Notes under the pieces: model-generated
Told to the model about the DNA's origin: nothing
Databases searched by the model: none
What the model saw: the letters and a program-made list of their open reading frames with translations, nothing else
Source of the DNA: Diphasiastrum complanatum
Taxonomy: Eukaryota > Streptophyta > Lycopodiopsida > Lycopodiales > Lycopodiaceae
Direction of reading: 5' to 3'
DNA length: 64,000 bases
Assembly (NCBI GenBank): GCA_029204225.1
Contig: CM055092.1
Location: 86,664,537-86,728,536 of the forward strand
Program-made: the position numbers and the translations under genes
In this document: piece after piece, positions 13,780 through 25,238 of the stretch
Layout of the letters: each line of letters begins with the position of its first letter
Position numbering within the stretch: position 1 is the stretch's first letter

Positions 13780-14690
13780 TATGTACTTGCTTTCTTTACC
13801 TCGTGCTGTATGTTGTCACTTGGGTGGCTTTTTAGTTGGCTTGAGGTTTGGTATTTTTATTTTCGGGTGGGCTTTGGCTTAGCCAATCTGAGGTTGATAG
13901 CTGGCTTCCTTCATTTTTTTCCTTGGGCTTGGCGCTCTCCCCTCGCTTTCTTTTCTCTCTTCTTCACGTTGTTTTCTGCTCCTTCGCTTCTGGTTTGGTC
14001 TTTTGATTCGTTTGGTGGTCTTTCCCTTCGGGATGCGTGTGCTTGGCGGTGTCTCGGAGGCTGTTTCATGGCAGTCTGCTTATGATTTGCTAGTTTTTGG
14101 CGCTTTTTGCTGCTTCGGTGGTTTGGTTCACCTATATTTTGCGCTCCTCCTCGTTGCTACTGGTATTCTTGCAGTGTTGTTTGTTCTCATTTCGGCTTTT
14201 GTGGTTGTGTGGGGTGCTGCTGTTTCTGATGGCTTTGCCTAAGGTATGTTCCTTATGCGGTTTTTGTTGCTTGTTGGGCTTCTTTTACCTTAGTGTTGGT
14301 GGTTGCCTAGTCTTTTGCTTTGCTCAGTGGTTCTCTGTTGCTTTTGTTGGGTGACATTTGCCCTCTTGTTTTTGGTTGGATGCTGGTTTTTTAGCGTTTT
14401 TCTGGTTTTGTGTTGCTCGTTTTTCTCTTTGCTTGATGGTCTGTTTGTTTTGTGGTGGGTTAGTGTTTTCTGGTTTTCATTTTAATTTTCTTGTGTTGCT
14501 TTGTTTTTTGTACTGATTTGACTCTTGGTCTTTTTTACTAGCATTCTTTACTAGTTCTATGTCTTTGACTGGCCTCTCCTTTTTTTGGTCTTTATTTATA
14601 TGTAAATTTTGTACTGTTCGGTTTCTCTGTGATAGGCTGGACTTATGTACAGTTGTTGTTTTCGGTGCATGTCTTTAATCTTTTTTACTT
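13780..14690. other. G/T-rich, A-poor segment without a recognisable gene
   Basis: Over about 900 bases the plus strand is dominated by T and G with very few A. This alone leaves several overlapping frames open (13810-14085, 14003-14242, 14097-14354, 14303-14485), all predicting leucine/phenylalanine/valine/cysteine-rich peptides. Overlap in several frames and lack of any motif argue that these are composition artefacts. Confidence 0.7.
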
Positions 14691-14749
14691 ATGGGGCTGG
14701 TCTCTGGTTGCTTCAGTAATAATGATTTATATTCTCCCATACTAACATC

Positions 14750-15200
14750 TGCACAAGTTTTAGTTTTTCATATACTGATAGGATACTATGTGAGAAAAAG
14801 AACTTTTAAACTGATTGATGTACATGTTCCAAATTATATGACTATTTTACTGTTATATGATCATGAGTCAGACAATTTTTTATGAGTAGATGTAACTTAT
14901 GGATGAGTGCATACTGTGTACCTCTTCGAAAAATCTAAATGATTGACTTTATTTGGTCTTACACTATGTTGCTTTGTTATCATACAATATTTTATGTGGA
15001 AATGGTTTTGCAATATAGACAATACATTTTTCAGGCACAAGTTTCAGTTTTCATATATTGATAGGATACTATGTAAAAATGAACTTGTAAACTGATTTTT
15101 GTACATGTTCCAAATTATATGACTATTTTACTGTTATATGATCATGAGTCATACAATTTTTTTATGAGTAGATGTAACTTATGGATGATTGCTTATAGTA
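14750..15200. repeat. Duplicated non-coding segment
   Basis: About 160 bases at 14750-14905 recur at 15035-15197 in the same orientation (shared GATAGGATACTATGT, ACATGTTCCAAATTATATGA, GAGTAGATGTAACTTATGG). The spacer at 14915-15018 itself recurs at 15558-15670 (TGTACCTCTTCGAAAAATCT). This indicates at least two duplication steps. Confidence 0.85.
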
Positions 15201-15409
15201 TCTGTATTACTGTATCAGTTGAAAAAATTGTACTGTTAAGGAAAGAACGGGTTTGGTAGACATTTATGTATATCTGTATCAGGTCGTATGTCTATTTAAA
15301 CAGTCATATTGGCATGAGACATACGTTAATGACATGTAAAAAAGGTCTGATAATGGTTTTTTTGCTATGACAAAGTACTTCTTATTGTAGATACTACGGT
15401 AAAATTCTG

Positions 15410-15535
15410 TAGTGACATGGATAACAACTGATGGTATGCATTGATGCCTGTAGTTCCCACAGAATATACCTTGTGCTAACTTGGTGTTTTTCGTGTGGAT
15501 GGATGTAGGTTAGTATACTATCTTCTTCGATTTTT
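15410..15535 (+). repeat. PLE-associated upstream repeat, copy 1
   Basis: The text GGATAACAACTGATG ... GCCTGTAGTTCC ... GTGCTAACTTGGTGTTTT resembles 21195-21290, which lies upstream of the PLE reading frame at 21.5 kb, and 37663-37760. It is probably part of the 5' region of the same repeat family. Confidence 0.5.
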
Positions 15536-15668
15536 ACTTGGATGTTTGGCTACATATTGTGTACCTCTTCGAAAAATCTTATAAAGTGTACTAAATGATT
15601 GACTTTATTTGGTATTACACTATGTTGCTTTGTTGTCATGCAATATTTTATGTGGAAATGGTTTTGCA

Positions 15669-15670
<2 letters not shown>

Positions 15671-15715
<45 letters not shown>
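15671..15715. repeat. (CA)n microsatellite
   Basis: Perfect CA repeat of 45 bases. It starts exactly where the copy at 15018 reads TAGACAATAC, so the tract expanded inside a duplicated segment. Confidence 0.98.
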
Positions 15716-15719
<4 letters not shown>

Positions 15720-15867
15720 GTAATGGTGAGGATGCCCCTCGAGTTCCAGCGCTCATACTGTACTTCGAAAGTTTTTCTACATAAGATACTTACTTTTATT
15801 GCTTTTTTTTCAGACTTATACATGGCCTGCGGATTTGATCAAACTAGATTACTAGGATTTGTTCTTA

Positions 15868-16811
15868 GTGACTATGATCCTTCCACGCATTTAATGCTTG
15901 TTGATAGTAATATTGTCATTCTTCTAATCTATGTTGATGACATTATTCTTTGTCGAAGTTGTGTCAAGCTAGTTGAAGAAACTAAGCTAGCACTTGGTAG
16001 TGAGTTTAAATTGCAAGATCTAGGCGAGATCCATTACGTACTAGGCCTAGAGATTGACTTTCATGAAGATTATGTTTTTATATGTCAATCTAGATATGCT
16101 CTTTCTATGTTGAAAAAACTCCATATGAAAAATTCTAAGAGCATAAATACTCCAATGGAGCAAATTGTAAAAGAGCCTAATAAAGGTGATGAAAGATCCT
16201 TTGAGGACATCACACTTTTTAGGAGTCTTATAGGCTCCTTAATTTGGCTTACCATCACTAGGCCCAACTTAAGCTTTTGTGTGCACAAATTGAGTCAATT
16301 TATGCAAGATCCTAAGATCCATCATTGGAAGATGGCCAAGAGGATTCTAAGATATATATCTTCATCTTGTGATTATGGTCTACTTTAAAAACAGTCAAGA
16401 TTTATCTATTGTTGGCTACTCGGATTCGAACTTTTCAAGTGATAAGATGGATTAAAAGTCCATTAGTGCATATATTATATTTCTTGGAGGCAATCTAATA
16501 TCTTGGCTTTCCAAAAAGCAAGATACTATATCCCTTTCTTCATGTGAGGCCGAGTACAAAGCACTCACCACAACTACCAAGAGATTATTATTGGAGCTAA
16601 AGTGTATCAAGGAGTATGATATACCAATGATCAAGTATGACAGTATCTCGGCCCAAGCTCTTGCCAATAATCTCATATTTCATGCAAGGAGCAAGCACAT
16701 AGAAGTGGCACACCACTTTGTGAGAGAAAAGCTTATTGGAGGAGAAATCTGTTTGGAGCATGTCAACACATCCTCTTGTAATATCCTCACCAAGACTTTG
16801 AGAAAAAGTGC
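15868..16811 (+). pseudogene. pol: copia fragment H: RT end and RNase H
   Basis: The plus strand encodes the catalytic RT motif as LLIYVDDIILC, then LQDLGEIHYVLGLEI, the connection block LIGSLIWLTITRPNLSF, and ends with TAA at 16386-16388. RNase H follows in another frame with GYSDSNF, SSCEAEYKAL, NLIFHARSKHIEVAHH and LTKTLRKS. There is no upstream RT, no LTR, and the frame runs at about 16811 directly into integrase of a different copia family. Confidence 0.88.
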
Positions 16812-18596
16812 CGATTGCCTACTATAGAAGGCCACTTGAAATCGATGTGCGAATCATGTGTATATGGGAAGCAGCATAGAGAGAAGTTCAATAAAGGGGG
16901 TGTTTCAAGGGCAAAGAACATCTTGGATTTAATCCACATAGATTTATGCGGGCCTATGAGGACCATGTCCTTAGGTAAAGCCTTCTATTTCATGACCTTT
17001 ATTGATGATATGTCACGTAAGACGTGGATCTACTTCTTGAAGAAGAAATCAGATGCATTTGACAATTTCAAGAGCTTCAAAGCATTGGTCAAACATCAGA
17101 CAGGTAGGAAAATCAAAGTCCTAAGATCAGATAGTGGAGGTGAGTACAAGTCTAATAATTCAATGATCTTTGTGATCAATGTGGGATTAAAAGACAATTT
17201 ACGCAAGCTCATACTCCTGCTCTCAACGGTGTAGCTAAGCGCAAGAATTGTACGATTGTGGAAAGTGCCAGATCTATGCTAGCTGAGATGAAACTACCAA
17301 AAGATTTTTGGTCAGAAGCATGCAGTATGGTAGTCTATCTTCAAAATAGAAATCCTACCATTGCCATACCAAAGATAACACCTGAGGAAGCCTTCATGAA
17401 GAGAAGCCAAAGGTGAACCACTTGAGAATCTTTGGATGTAAGGCCTTTGTACACATTCCTAAGGAAGAGAGACATAAACTTAATGTGAAAGCTATCAAGT
17501 GTATATTCCTAGGATATGATGAACGTGTGAAGGGCTATAGATGTTTTGATCTAGTGAAAAACAAAATCCATGTAAGTCGTGATGTTATCTTTGATGAATC
17601 CAAGATGTATGAAGACGAGGATGCTGAGAAGATAGATACATCTAGTGGGAAAGATAGTATAGTGAGGATACCTCTTGATGATGATCCATTCATTGACCTT
17701 CCAAGTGATCAACATGAGGATACATCTCAAGATACTACTACTCAACCCCAAGAAATAGGTTGGAGAGGTAGAGATAAACCTTTTGGTGCAAGAAGGATTG
17801 AAGTTGCAGGTGACAAACGCAAGGAGAAGGATGTAATGTGGGATACATTTTCACCAGGAAGCCGATCACCTGACAGGAAGCTCCCTAAGTGGTTTGAGAG
17901 ATTGTTGGAGAGCCGCGACATAGATGAATTTCCAAGATCATCTAGCCAGGGAGAGCTACGAAGATCAACAAGAGAGAAGACACAACTTGAAAGATATGAA
18001 GCAAATTATGCTCTCTTATCTAGCATTATTCAAAGCAAAGAATCTTTGACTTATGGTGAAGCAAAGGATGATGATATTTGGGTCAAGGCCATGGGAGAGG
18101 AGATGGAGTCAATTACTAAGCATAACACATGGGACTTAGTAGAACCACCATTTGGCAAGAAACTCATTGGTTGCAAATGGGTATATAGGACTAAGTACCA
18201 TGCAGATGGAAGTATAGCAAAGCACAAGGCAAGATTGGTAATCAAAGGGTATGCACAAAGTAAAGGCATTGACTATGAGGAGACCTTTGCACCAGTATGT
18301 AAGTGGAATACTCTAAGTCTACTTGTTGCTTTAGCTTCACATTTTGGTCGGCCTTTGCATAAGATGGATGTGAAATCTGCTTTTCTAAATGGTGAGTTAG
18401 AAGAAGAGGTATTCATGGATCAACCTGAAGGCTTTGTAGCGAAGGGACAGGAAAATAAAGTATGTCGCTTGAAGAAAGCACTTTATGGTCTTAAACAGGC
18501 ACCATGTGCATGGCATAGCAGAGTTGATGCCTACTTTCGTTCAAAGGGGATGGTGACAACACATTCTGATCCAAATCTATATGTCTTATGAAAACA
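16812..18596 (+). pseudogene. pol: copia fragment I: integrase and reverse transcriptase
   Basis: Starts abruptly inside the GAG_pre-integrase domain (PTIEGHLKSMCESCVYGKQ), passes through the integrase core (LIHIDLCGPM, IDDMSRKTW, SDSGGEYKS) and, after frame changes near 17160 and 17400, a 392-residue open piece (17413-18591) with the integrase C-terminus, an acidic/proline linker, and RT motifs YEETFAPVCKW, MDVKSAFLNG and LKQAPCAWH. It stops at DPNLYVL, before the catalytic YVDD, where it abuts PLE sequence at 18596. Same family as A and B. Confidence 0.9.
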
Positions 18597-18597
18597 T

Positions 18598-18870
18598 CTT
18601 TGGGTTTGTAAAGGAAATTTTTCATATTGTGAGTAAAACGCCACCCAAACATAATATTATCCCAAATATTCTGCTCGATATGACAGTTAACAGCAATTGT
18701 AACTTCTTTGAACAGATCTTTTATACAAAAGGAATCCAAGATCTTGTTAACGAAAAGTACGTGAAAAAAGAACTCGTATTTGTTTTTAGCCCTGCTAAGT
18801 CGCATCCTTCCATGGGGAAAAGAATAGGTGGATCGTACCTCGTAGAAATCATTTTCACCCTGTATCAATC
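18598..18870 (-). pseudogene. Penelope-like RT N-terminal fragment, inverted
   Basis: The minus strand reads DNIMFGWRFTHNMKNFLYKP, clearly related to EEIMFGWIIFPHLKHEWYKP of the plus-strand frame at 29246-29839, with matching residues upstream. The fragment ends at about 18598 against copia fragment I. It faces the opposite way from the C-terminal PLE fragment that follows directly. Confidence 0.65.
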
Positions 18871-18879
18871 TTTATTATT

Positions 18880-19150
18880 GTTGCACAGATTATTGCTGCT
18901 ATGTATTGTTGTAGCGGTCAGACTGCTGTTATTAAAGAAGTCAATGACATTGTGTTGGCATTCCAGAAAAATGGCTTTATGAAAGGAAGACTCTACAGAA
19001 TAGTAAACAAAATTTTCTTACACAATATGTTTCCTGGTCTTATGTTCACATTACCAATAAATGCAGATTTTTTTTTGGTGGGCAGTTATAGCACTTCGTC
19101 TCAGGGGCCTAACTGCCCCCTGAGACACCTTGCTAACTATGGGTACGATT
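18880..19150 (+). pseudogene. Penelope-like RT C-terminal fragment
   Basis: An open stretch (EVNDIVLAFQKNGFMKGRLY ... NKIFLHN) resembles the helical C-terminal end of PLE reverse transcriptases, where a short 'L..GF....L..I...F' pattern is typical (family knowledge, from memory). A related tail occurs at 4905-5246 on the minus strand. It is followed by a short 3' region and the CT tract. Confidence 0.5.
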
Positions 19151-19155
19151 GGTGA

Positions 19156-19157
<2 letters not shown>

Positions 19158-19243
<86 letters not shown>
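19158..19243. repeat. (CT)n microsatellite, 86 bases
   Basis: Perfect CT run immediately behind the PLE-like C-terminal fragment, matching the arrangement on the minus strand at 4957-5056. Confidence 0.99.
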
Positions 19244-19248
<5 letters not shown>

Positions 19249-19249
19249 T

Positions 19250-21195
19250 GAGCTCTATTATGCAGTTACTACGTTGGTTTTTACCTTCTAATACTTCATG
19301 GAAGGAATTTACTTGTATGGTACGACATTTATTTAACTACTGTACCTTGCTAAGACTTATGTAAATGGCCAAAAAAGGAAAAAAAAAATTCAAATTTTTC
19401 CTTTGGAGGAAAACTTTGGTTGCTTTGATGGCTAAGATCTGTGCACTTTTGGATGAAATGATCTAACGATGTGCAACAATAAACACCCAGGCCACTAAGA
19501 GACATTGTATTGTCTATTTAAGGAAGGATCACACAAACCTAAAGGTTACTACTCTCCTTCTCTCTTGTTTTTGCTTTCTACTGCCACACTTGAAGCTTGG
19601 AATAGAAAAGACTTGCGATTTTCATTGGAAGAGTAATTGTGCTTCAGATACTAGGAAGGCAAGGTAAGAAATCCATACTTTCTTTCTACTTTCATGTATT
19701 CGTAATGCCAAATAACACTCTTGAATGGCTCTATCAGCGATTAACCATTATTGAACGGCGCTATCAGCGATTGATCCGCACAACTGAGCAAGTGGACGGT
19801 GCCTCAACGCTTCGGATACAACATTTCATAGATATGAATACAAACTCTATCAACTTTTCTAGTTGTTCTAATAGCAAACAGTCATGTTGAAATGTTTAAA
19901 GCTTTACTTATCTATGATAAGCACGATGATAGCATGATTAATGGACCGCTGCTTGTGGCCTACCTTCTGCTAGTGAGGTGCGGTTCTACCATCGCGTTTT
20001 TGAAATAAATGCTCAATTAAATCATCATACATACTGCTAGAGTAGCAGTAATTTGCGTTGAGGGCAGCGATGGACCATCGCACGTATACTATTACTCTTG
20101 CACTTTATGTTCCGGTCACTATTTGTATACATGCATGCCTTGAATCCACGTGTATAGATCGTGCTATGAGCAGCGATGGACCATCGCGAGTCTTTTGGTA
20201 TGCTCATACTACATGCTGTGGTTATGAGCAAATGTGCATGCATGCCTTGAAATTGCATTTTGTTACTCAACAAAAGCTACCATAGTGCTCTCTTTATGGT
20301 TAAAGCAATGCTTATTAAGCTTGACTGGATAAGAGATATATACTTGCTCTTCAAGTGTAAGTAACACGTGATGTTATCTATGTTTTTTATTTTCTCAATG
20401 GTGATGATGGTTTAACAATAATATAATGAGAAAAAGGAGTGATACCAAAATGATTACGCTATTATTTGAATGCATTAGTATGCATACTGTGAAGGCTTAT
20501 ATAGTAGTAGCTATGATAATAGCATACTATAATAAGAATGGCATTATCGAAGACTCCTAGTTGAGTAATGACACGATACGCCTATTAAAAATACACACTG
20601 CATTTAACTCGGTCTTCTTAATTTGAAAATTAATAGTACAAAAAGAGGATCCGGCCTTAAGCAACTGGAGATGGGTAGCTCGCAAGACATCACTTCGCCT
20701 CGTATCCAGGTATGAGAATATAGAAGGTGACAATAATTTGAATGGTTCCCTACTCGGCAGGACGATGCAATTCACACTTGTGAGAGTTAGTTATATGCGT
20801 AGAAGGGTGTTTTTTGAAAGCATTGTCGTAATACTACTTACGTGATATGTCCGTCATTCAACAAAGTGTTTATTCATAATGCGTATAGCAAGGTTGTGAT
20901 TTTATTGACTTAAGTGCAGTTGCTTTTAAAGTAAGCTAAGAATGGATCTGCCCTAGTACCTGGCACCGATAACAATGTCAAGTTTCTTGTCATCTGTGAA
21001 GTGTAGAATGGCTGCTTACATACTAAATGCTCATATGAACTTCTTGCTCTTGTACTGATCAGTATGGCATCTTCCCTGATACAGTTACGTTAAAGGGCAG
21101 AATGTGATGTTATTTATGAAATGCTTCATAGGTTAGATTGGACATACTTTTTGTAATTGCAATCAAGCTGGTAAAGTAGTGAATCTTGTTTTGGA
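19250..21195. other. No supported gene; short local duplication with palindromes
   Basis: A region of about 115 bases is repeated: 20067-20081 and 20173-20187 both hold the palindrome GCGATGGACCATCGC, each near ATGCATGCCTTGAA. CTATCAGCGATT is repeated at about 19732 and 19760. No open frame or RNA gene could be supported. Confidence 0.6.
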
Positions 21196-21548
21196 GATGG
21201 ATAACAGCTGATGCTCAGCTATGACACCTGTATTCCTCACTTGACTAACTCATGTGGTTTTGTTTTGTGGGATGGTGGCAGGTAACAACTGGGTGTCCTA
21301 AAACTGGCTTCACGTTTTGGTACTTTATATTGTTAAATTTTATATGGCTATATGTAACTTGTGATGCTATAAATTGAAAGGTTCAAAGGGTTTGGTCTTG
21401 ACTTGTCAAGAGGGACTATGTGATGTTCTAATACTCTCTCAAAGCATATTTTTAAGATGCTAACCTGACTACCTTTTGGTCGGGGTAGTACCAAACCTTT
21501 ACCTTTATTTGTATTTTATGGCTAACAAGGTCTTTTTTATGATGTAGT
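21195..21548 (+). repeat. PLE-associated upstream repeat, copy 2
   Basis: The segment 21195-21290 matches 15410-15535 and 37663-37760, and 21375-21410 (TTCAAAGGGTTTGGTCTTG) matches 37854-37880. It ends in TTTTTTATGATGTAG, a plausible intron acceptor, right before the PLE reading frame. Interpreted as 5' untranslated or intronic sequence of the PLE family. Confidence 0.5.
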
Positions 21549-22342
21549 CCACAGAATGGTTACAGGAGGCTGTTACTCTTGGTTATGGGGAGCCCCTTCC
21601 TCCTCCTAACCCTTTTGTTCAGACTATCATTTGTTGTATGAAGAAAGTTGCTGATGTTCACAAACTCATCACCTCTTATGATAAAGCTACTTGTGATGCT
21701 GCTGGACCTGATGATAAGATATTTTGCCTTGTTGACTTGATGACTACTATGGATTGGATCAAAATTTATATGGATTTTATTAAAAAGAACGAATCGCTAA
21801 ACATGGTTGAAAAAATATGTATGGATCTCTCTAACTATGCTGAACATATTGCTGTTGTGAAAAATTTCTGCAATTTACATATTTGGAAGATTTTTACCTA
21901 TTTGGAAGAAAATGGCGATCTTTCTGTTGATACTCCTACCCTTACTAAACCTCCTACCTCACTGCATCCTTTGATATTTATCGAAGACCTTGATGATGAT
22001 AGTGTGTCTCAATTGGAATCTTTCTCTCAAGAAATCTATGAAATAGACCACCTGTCTGTCTTTGAATTCTGCCAATCCAAAAGTTGCGTACCCATGGTAC
22101 CTATTTGTACAATTGAACACAAATCTGCCAAGTCTGCCTACAAACTCTGGAGCCTTTCCTCTATCGATTTTTTGGCACTCATTCCTATTGAGCTTTGGAT
22201 TGCTCTTACACATCTTACTGAAGCTGAAATTCAGTCCTGCAAGCTTGCTTCTTTGCATAAGAATCTCTCCTTTGATACACCTATTGCTTTTGATACTGTC
22301 ATCAAGATGAGCAAATTTGAACCTATGAGATGTCCTTATGAG

Positions 22343-23600
22343 TGTGATGCCACGAAAATGTTAAATATTGAATATCAACATAAATATGCATGATATACTC
22401 AAAAATGAAGATATGAGCTGGTTAAGTATAAATCATGAAGAGGCCTAAGTCATTTTTTGGGAATATATCTCCTAAGTACTTGCCTTATAATTAAGGGCAA
22501 GACCTTTAAAAGGAAAAGACATTGTCTTGGACAACCTTTACTAGGTCGTCCATACAAAACGACTAGATACGAAGACATGATAAACTAGAGTAACTATAAC
22601 TCATAGTTAAGTATACCTCCTATGGTATAGGTGAACGTATTTTCAGTCTAATCGTTAACTAGACCCTTTTGCGGGAGCGATGCACCTGTTGTTTTGGAGG
22701 TGTTTTTGTTCGCCCCGTAGAACATATATTGATCTCACACTTCAGTCTCAATCATCGAGAGAGAAGAGTTTATGCTTATGTAAGAGATTGAAGAAACTAA
22801 TAGAGTTCTGTGAGTTACTCTCTCTTATCTCTGTTCTCCGCACTGTTGAGTGTGAGTGATCTTGAGTATGCTAACAATCTCTAACGCATTTCATGAATTA
22901 CTCTTTGATCAGACAGACGCTCTAGTGCATTACAGTCGTTTGCTGTGTTTCCGTAAAGCATGCTCTAAAGAACTGTCTTTGAACCATCTTATTCGTCTGT
23001 CGCAAATACTTTCTTTTCGGCACTCGAATAACGACTATCTTTGGTACAGTCTAGCACAATCATTGAATAAAGCTGTATGTATACATATGAGATGACAATC
23101 TTTGTCTGAAGAATTAAGTCTCTGATCTGTCTTCCTGATTGGCATTGACATAAGTTTCTAACGTATTCTAAAATCTTCGTCTTCTTTAACCATTAAGTTG
23201 GACTTTAGTTGTTGAGGACTTCTATCTAGAAACAAATAGTTCGTGAATGCGATTAATTAATTGTCTGCACAGTCGAGAATACATCGAACAATTCTCGATT
23301 CTCTGTTGACACCTTAATCAACCAACATGTAGTACCGTTGTACTACTCTGATAACATCTCATATGTAGAATGCGCTTCATCCAATTTGATAGAGGCCAGA
23401 TTGTTGTTCTGAATTTATTAACATTACCCATTCCAAATATAAGTAATACTGGTTAGTTTTGATGTCTGTCGACAACCAGAATAACACTCGAAACCACTTG
23501 CCATAATTGTACCAAAAACATAACTTTCTAACAATGTCCTCTGTGGGAACGACATTATTTACTATAAAATCTATATTAACTCTGTTCGTATAGTACGACA
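22343..23600 (+). repeat. 5' LTR of element E
   Basis: 1258 bases starting TGTGATGCCAC and ending TAGTACGACA, matching 27383-28638. Both ends are fixed by the LTR pair and the flanking ATGAG. Confidence 0.93.
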
Positions 23601-23612
23601 TATACCAATTTT

Positions 23613-23630
23613 TGGCGCCGTTGCCGGGGA
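23613..23630 (+). other. Primer-binding site of element E
   Basis: TGGCGCCGTTGCCGGGGA, twelve bases inside the 5' LTR. This is the common primer site of plant Ty3/gypsy elements (Athila/Tat-like and related groups) and separates E from the copia elements of the window, which use TGGTATCAGAGC. Confidence 0.92.
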
Positions 23631-23682
23631 TAGTTTAGGAAAGCTATAAGAAATCTGACAAATCCATTTCCATCTCTAGTGT

Positions 23683-24273
23683 ATGTCAGATAGAGAATCT
23701 AGACTAGAATGATACCGTAAGCTTAGAGAGGAATTTTTACGAAGACAAAGTGAGAATACTAGTCGAAGAAATCTAGACAAAATCACTGCCCACTTACTTG
23801 AACTCCTAATTAGCTTCGGTATGGAGGGTCCTGCTGCACGTTTCACTTCTATCTCCAAAATTAAATACGATTATTTTAAAGGGACTTCTTTCAATGATGC
23901 AGATAGCTATGTCTCACAATTCGAGTCACTCGCTAATGCGAATAACAAGGGAACTGACGTAGACAAACTATGAATTTTCCCTGGTCTGCTAAGAAAGCAG
24001 GCACGCATATGGTACAGTCAAGTTGAACCAAGTCGTGTAGGAACCTGGTACTTGCTGAAAGATGCGTTTCTAAACCATTTCAGAGAGATCAGTTACACAT
24101 CTAGAATTCTTGGACGTCTGAACAATGTTCAGAAGAAGAGTAAAGAATCCCTTCCCAAATATACACGTAAGGTTAAAAATCTCATAGGAAAACTAACCGG
24201 TGTATATCCCGTAGATATGCAAATCGAATGGTTTTTGGCTGGTTTACCACCAAAGATTGATCGGTATTGCTGA
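23683..24273 (+). pseudogene. gag: gypsy gag (Retrotrans_gag) remnant
   Basis: In one frame the sequence encodes FNDADSYVSQFESLANANNK, ARIWYSQVEPSRVGTWYLLK and FLNHFREISYT, the arrangement of the Retrotrans_gag domain (F..A..Y...FE ... A..WY ... W..L...F...F). In-frame stops occur (TAG near 23706, TGA at about 23971). The open end (24052-24273) closes with PPKIDRYC. No zinc knuckle is visible. Confidence 0.75.
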
Positions 24274-24386
24274 CAAGGGGACATGACCTCCTTAGTAGCA
24301 GTAATAGCTAGTGCCGAAAATTTTGAGACCTCAAAACTAGCATGAAAGCGACGATTGACGAAGAAATCTCGTTAAACATTCGAACA

Positions 24387-25238
24387 ATGGCTTCCGGATT
24401 AGGTTCAAGCTCTAATATCATTTGGAAAGCACGCGCAGGAATCCGCTTGACATCCATCCAGTCCTATTTGGATCGATGCAGGTTGGGTGATTTGAAAGTG
24501 GACCCCTCCATCATCCTCTCTGAAGTCAGTACTGAATTCGTGAACTCCATCCATTCAATTTCGGAGGTGGACTTCAAAGTTCACGTACGAGGCCAATTCT
24601 TCACTATCACTGAAGACCTGTTCTGCATAGCTCTCGGATTACCTCTGGACGGGAAGCTGCTTTCAACTAGCAAAGATTCGGTGGATGAAGCTGTCCACTT
24701 CTTAAGCAACTGTTTCGTATCCACAAAGGGGTACAAAATCTCTATGATCCGAGATACAACATTCAAGTTGTTTTGTAAATATGCAAACCAAACAATCTTT
24801 TTGACGGATGCGGATGCCACCATTTCAGTTCAAAATTTTGGGTATATATTAGATGCTCTTGCGGGTAATCCAGTGTGCTTTGGCGTTATCACATACAAAG
24901 CCCTTTTGCGCTGGATTAAGCACCAAAAGTTTTTTGGAGTTGGAGCCCATGTATCTCGACTCTGCGCTCATTTTGACATATTGAACAATCAAGAGAAAAC
25001 CATGCTGACAGGAAGATTGTTGGTTCCCAAGCCAATAGATCTTTCCAGCATCCTTTCTGTTCCTATCCCGGATACACAAGATGCTGCACCAGCAATCGAA
25101 GTAGCAGCTATCACTGCTATGGACATTGACGCTGCACCATCTCAATCTGATACGGTTCTAGCAGGGGCAATGAATACTGATGGAGCAACTACTGCTGCTG
25201 TGGATTCTTCAAAGCCAGCATTTTCTTCCACATCTTAG
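24387..25238 (+). CDS. Accessory ORF of element E, putative plant-transposon domain
   Basis: An undisturbed frame of about 283 residues from the ATG at 24387 (an in-frame ATG at 24342 is also possible). The first 220 residues look globular: RAGIRLTSIQSYLDRCRLG, then VDFKVHVRGQFFTITEDLFC and IALGLPLDGK. The pattern 'V.VRG....ITE......LGLP' recalls the 'putative plant transposon protein' domain found beside plant gypsy elements; that match is from memory. The last 60 residues are alanine-rich and low complexity. It is the only clearly open frame in E, in contrast to its decayed gag. Confidence 0.55.
   Translation: MASGLGSSSNIIWKARAGIRLTSIQSYLDRCRLGDLKVDPSIILSEVSTEFVNSIHSISEVDFKVHVRGQFFTITEDLFCIALGLPLDGKLLSTSKDSVDEAVHFLSNCFVSTKGYKISMIRDTTFKLFCKYANQTIFLTDADATISVQNFGYILDALAGNPVCFGVITYKALLRWIKHQKFFGVGAHVSRLCAHFDILNNQEKTMLTGRLLVPKPIDLSSILSVPIPDTQDAAPAIEVAAITAMDIDAAPSQSDTVLAGAMNTDGATTAAVDSSKPAFSSTS

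Noticed and set aside
13810-14485. Four overlapping open frames of 60-91 residues on the plus strand
   Set aside because: They result from the lack of A in this segment, overlap one another and encode low-complexity hydrophobic peptides without motif.
15671-15715. Open frames through the CA repeat (Thr-His or Cys-Val runs)
   Set aside because: Pure microsatellite translation.
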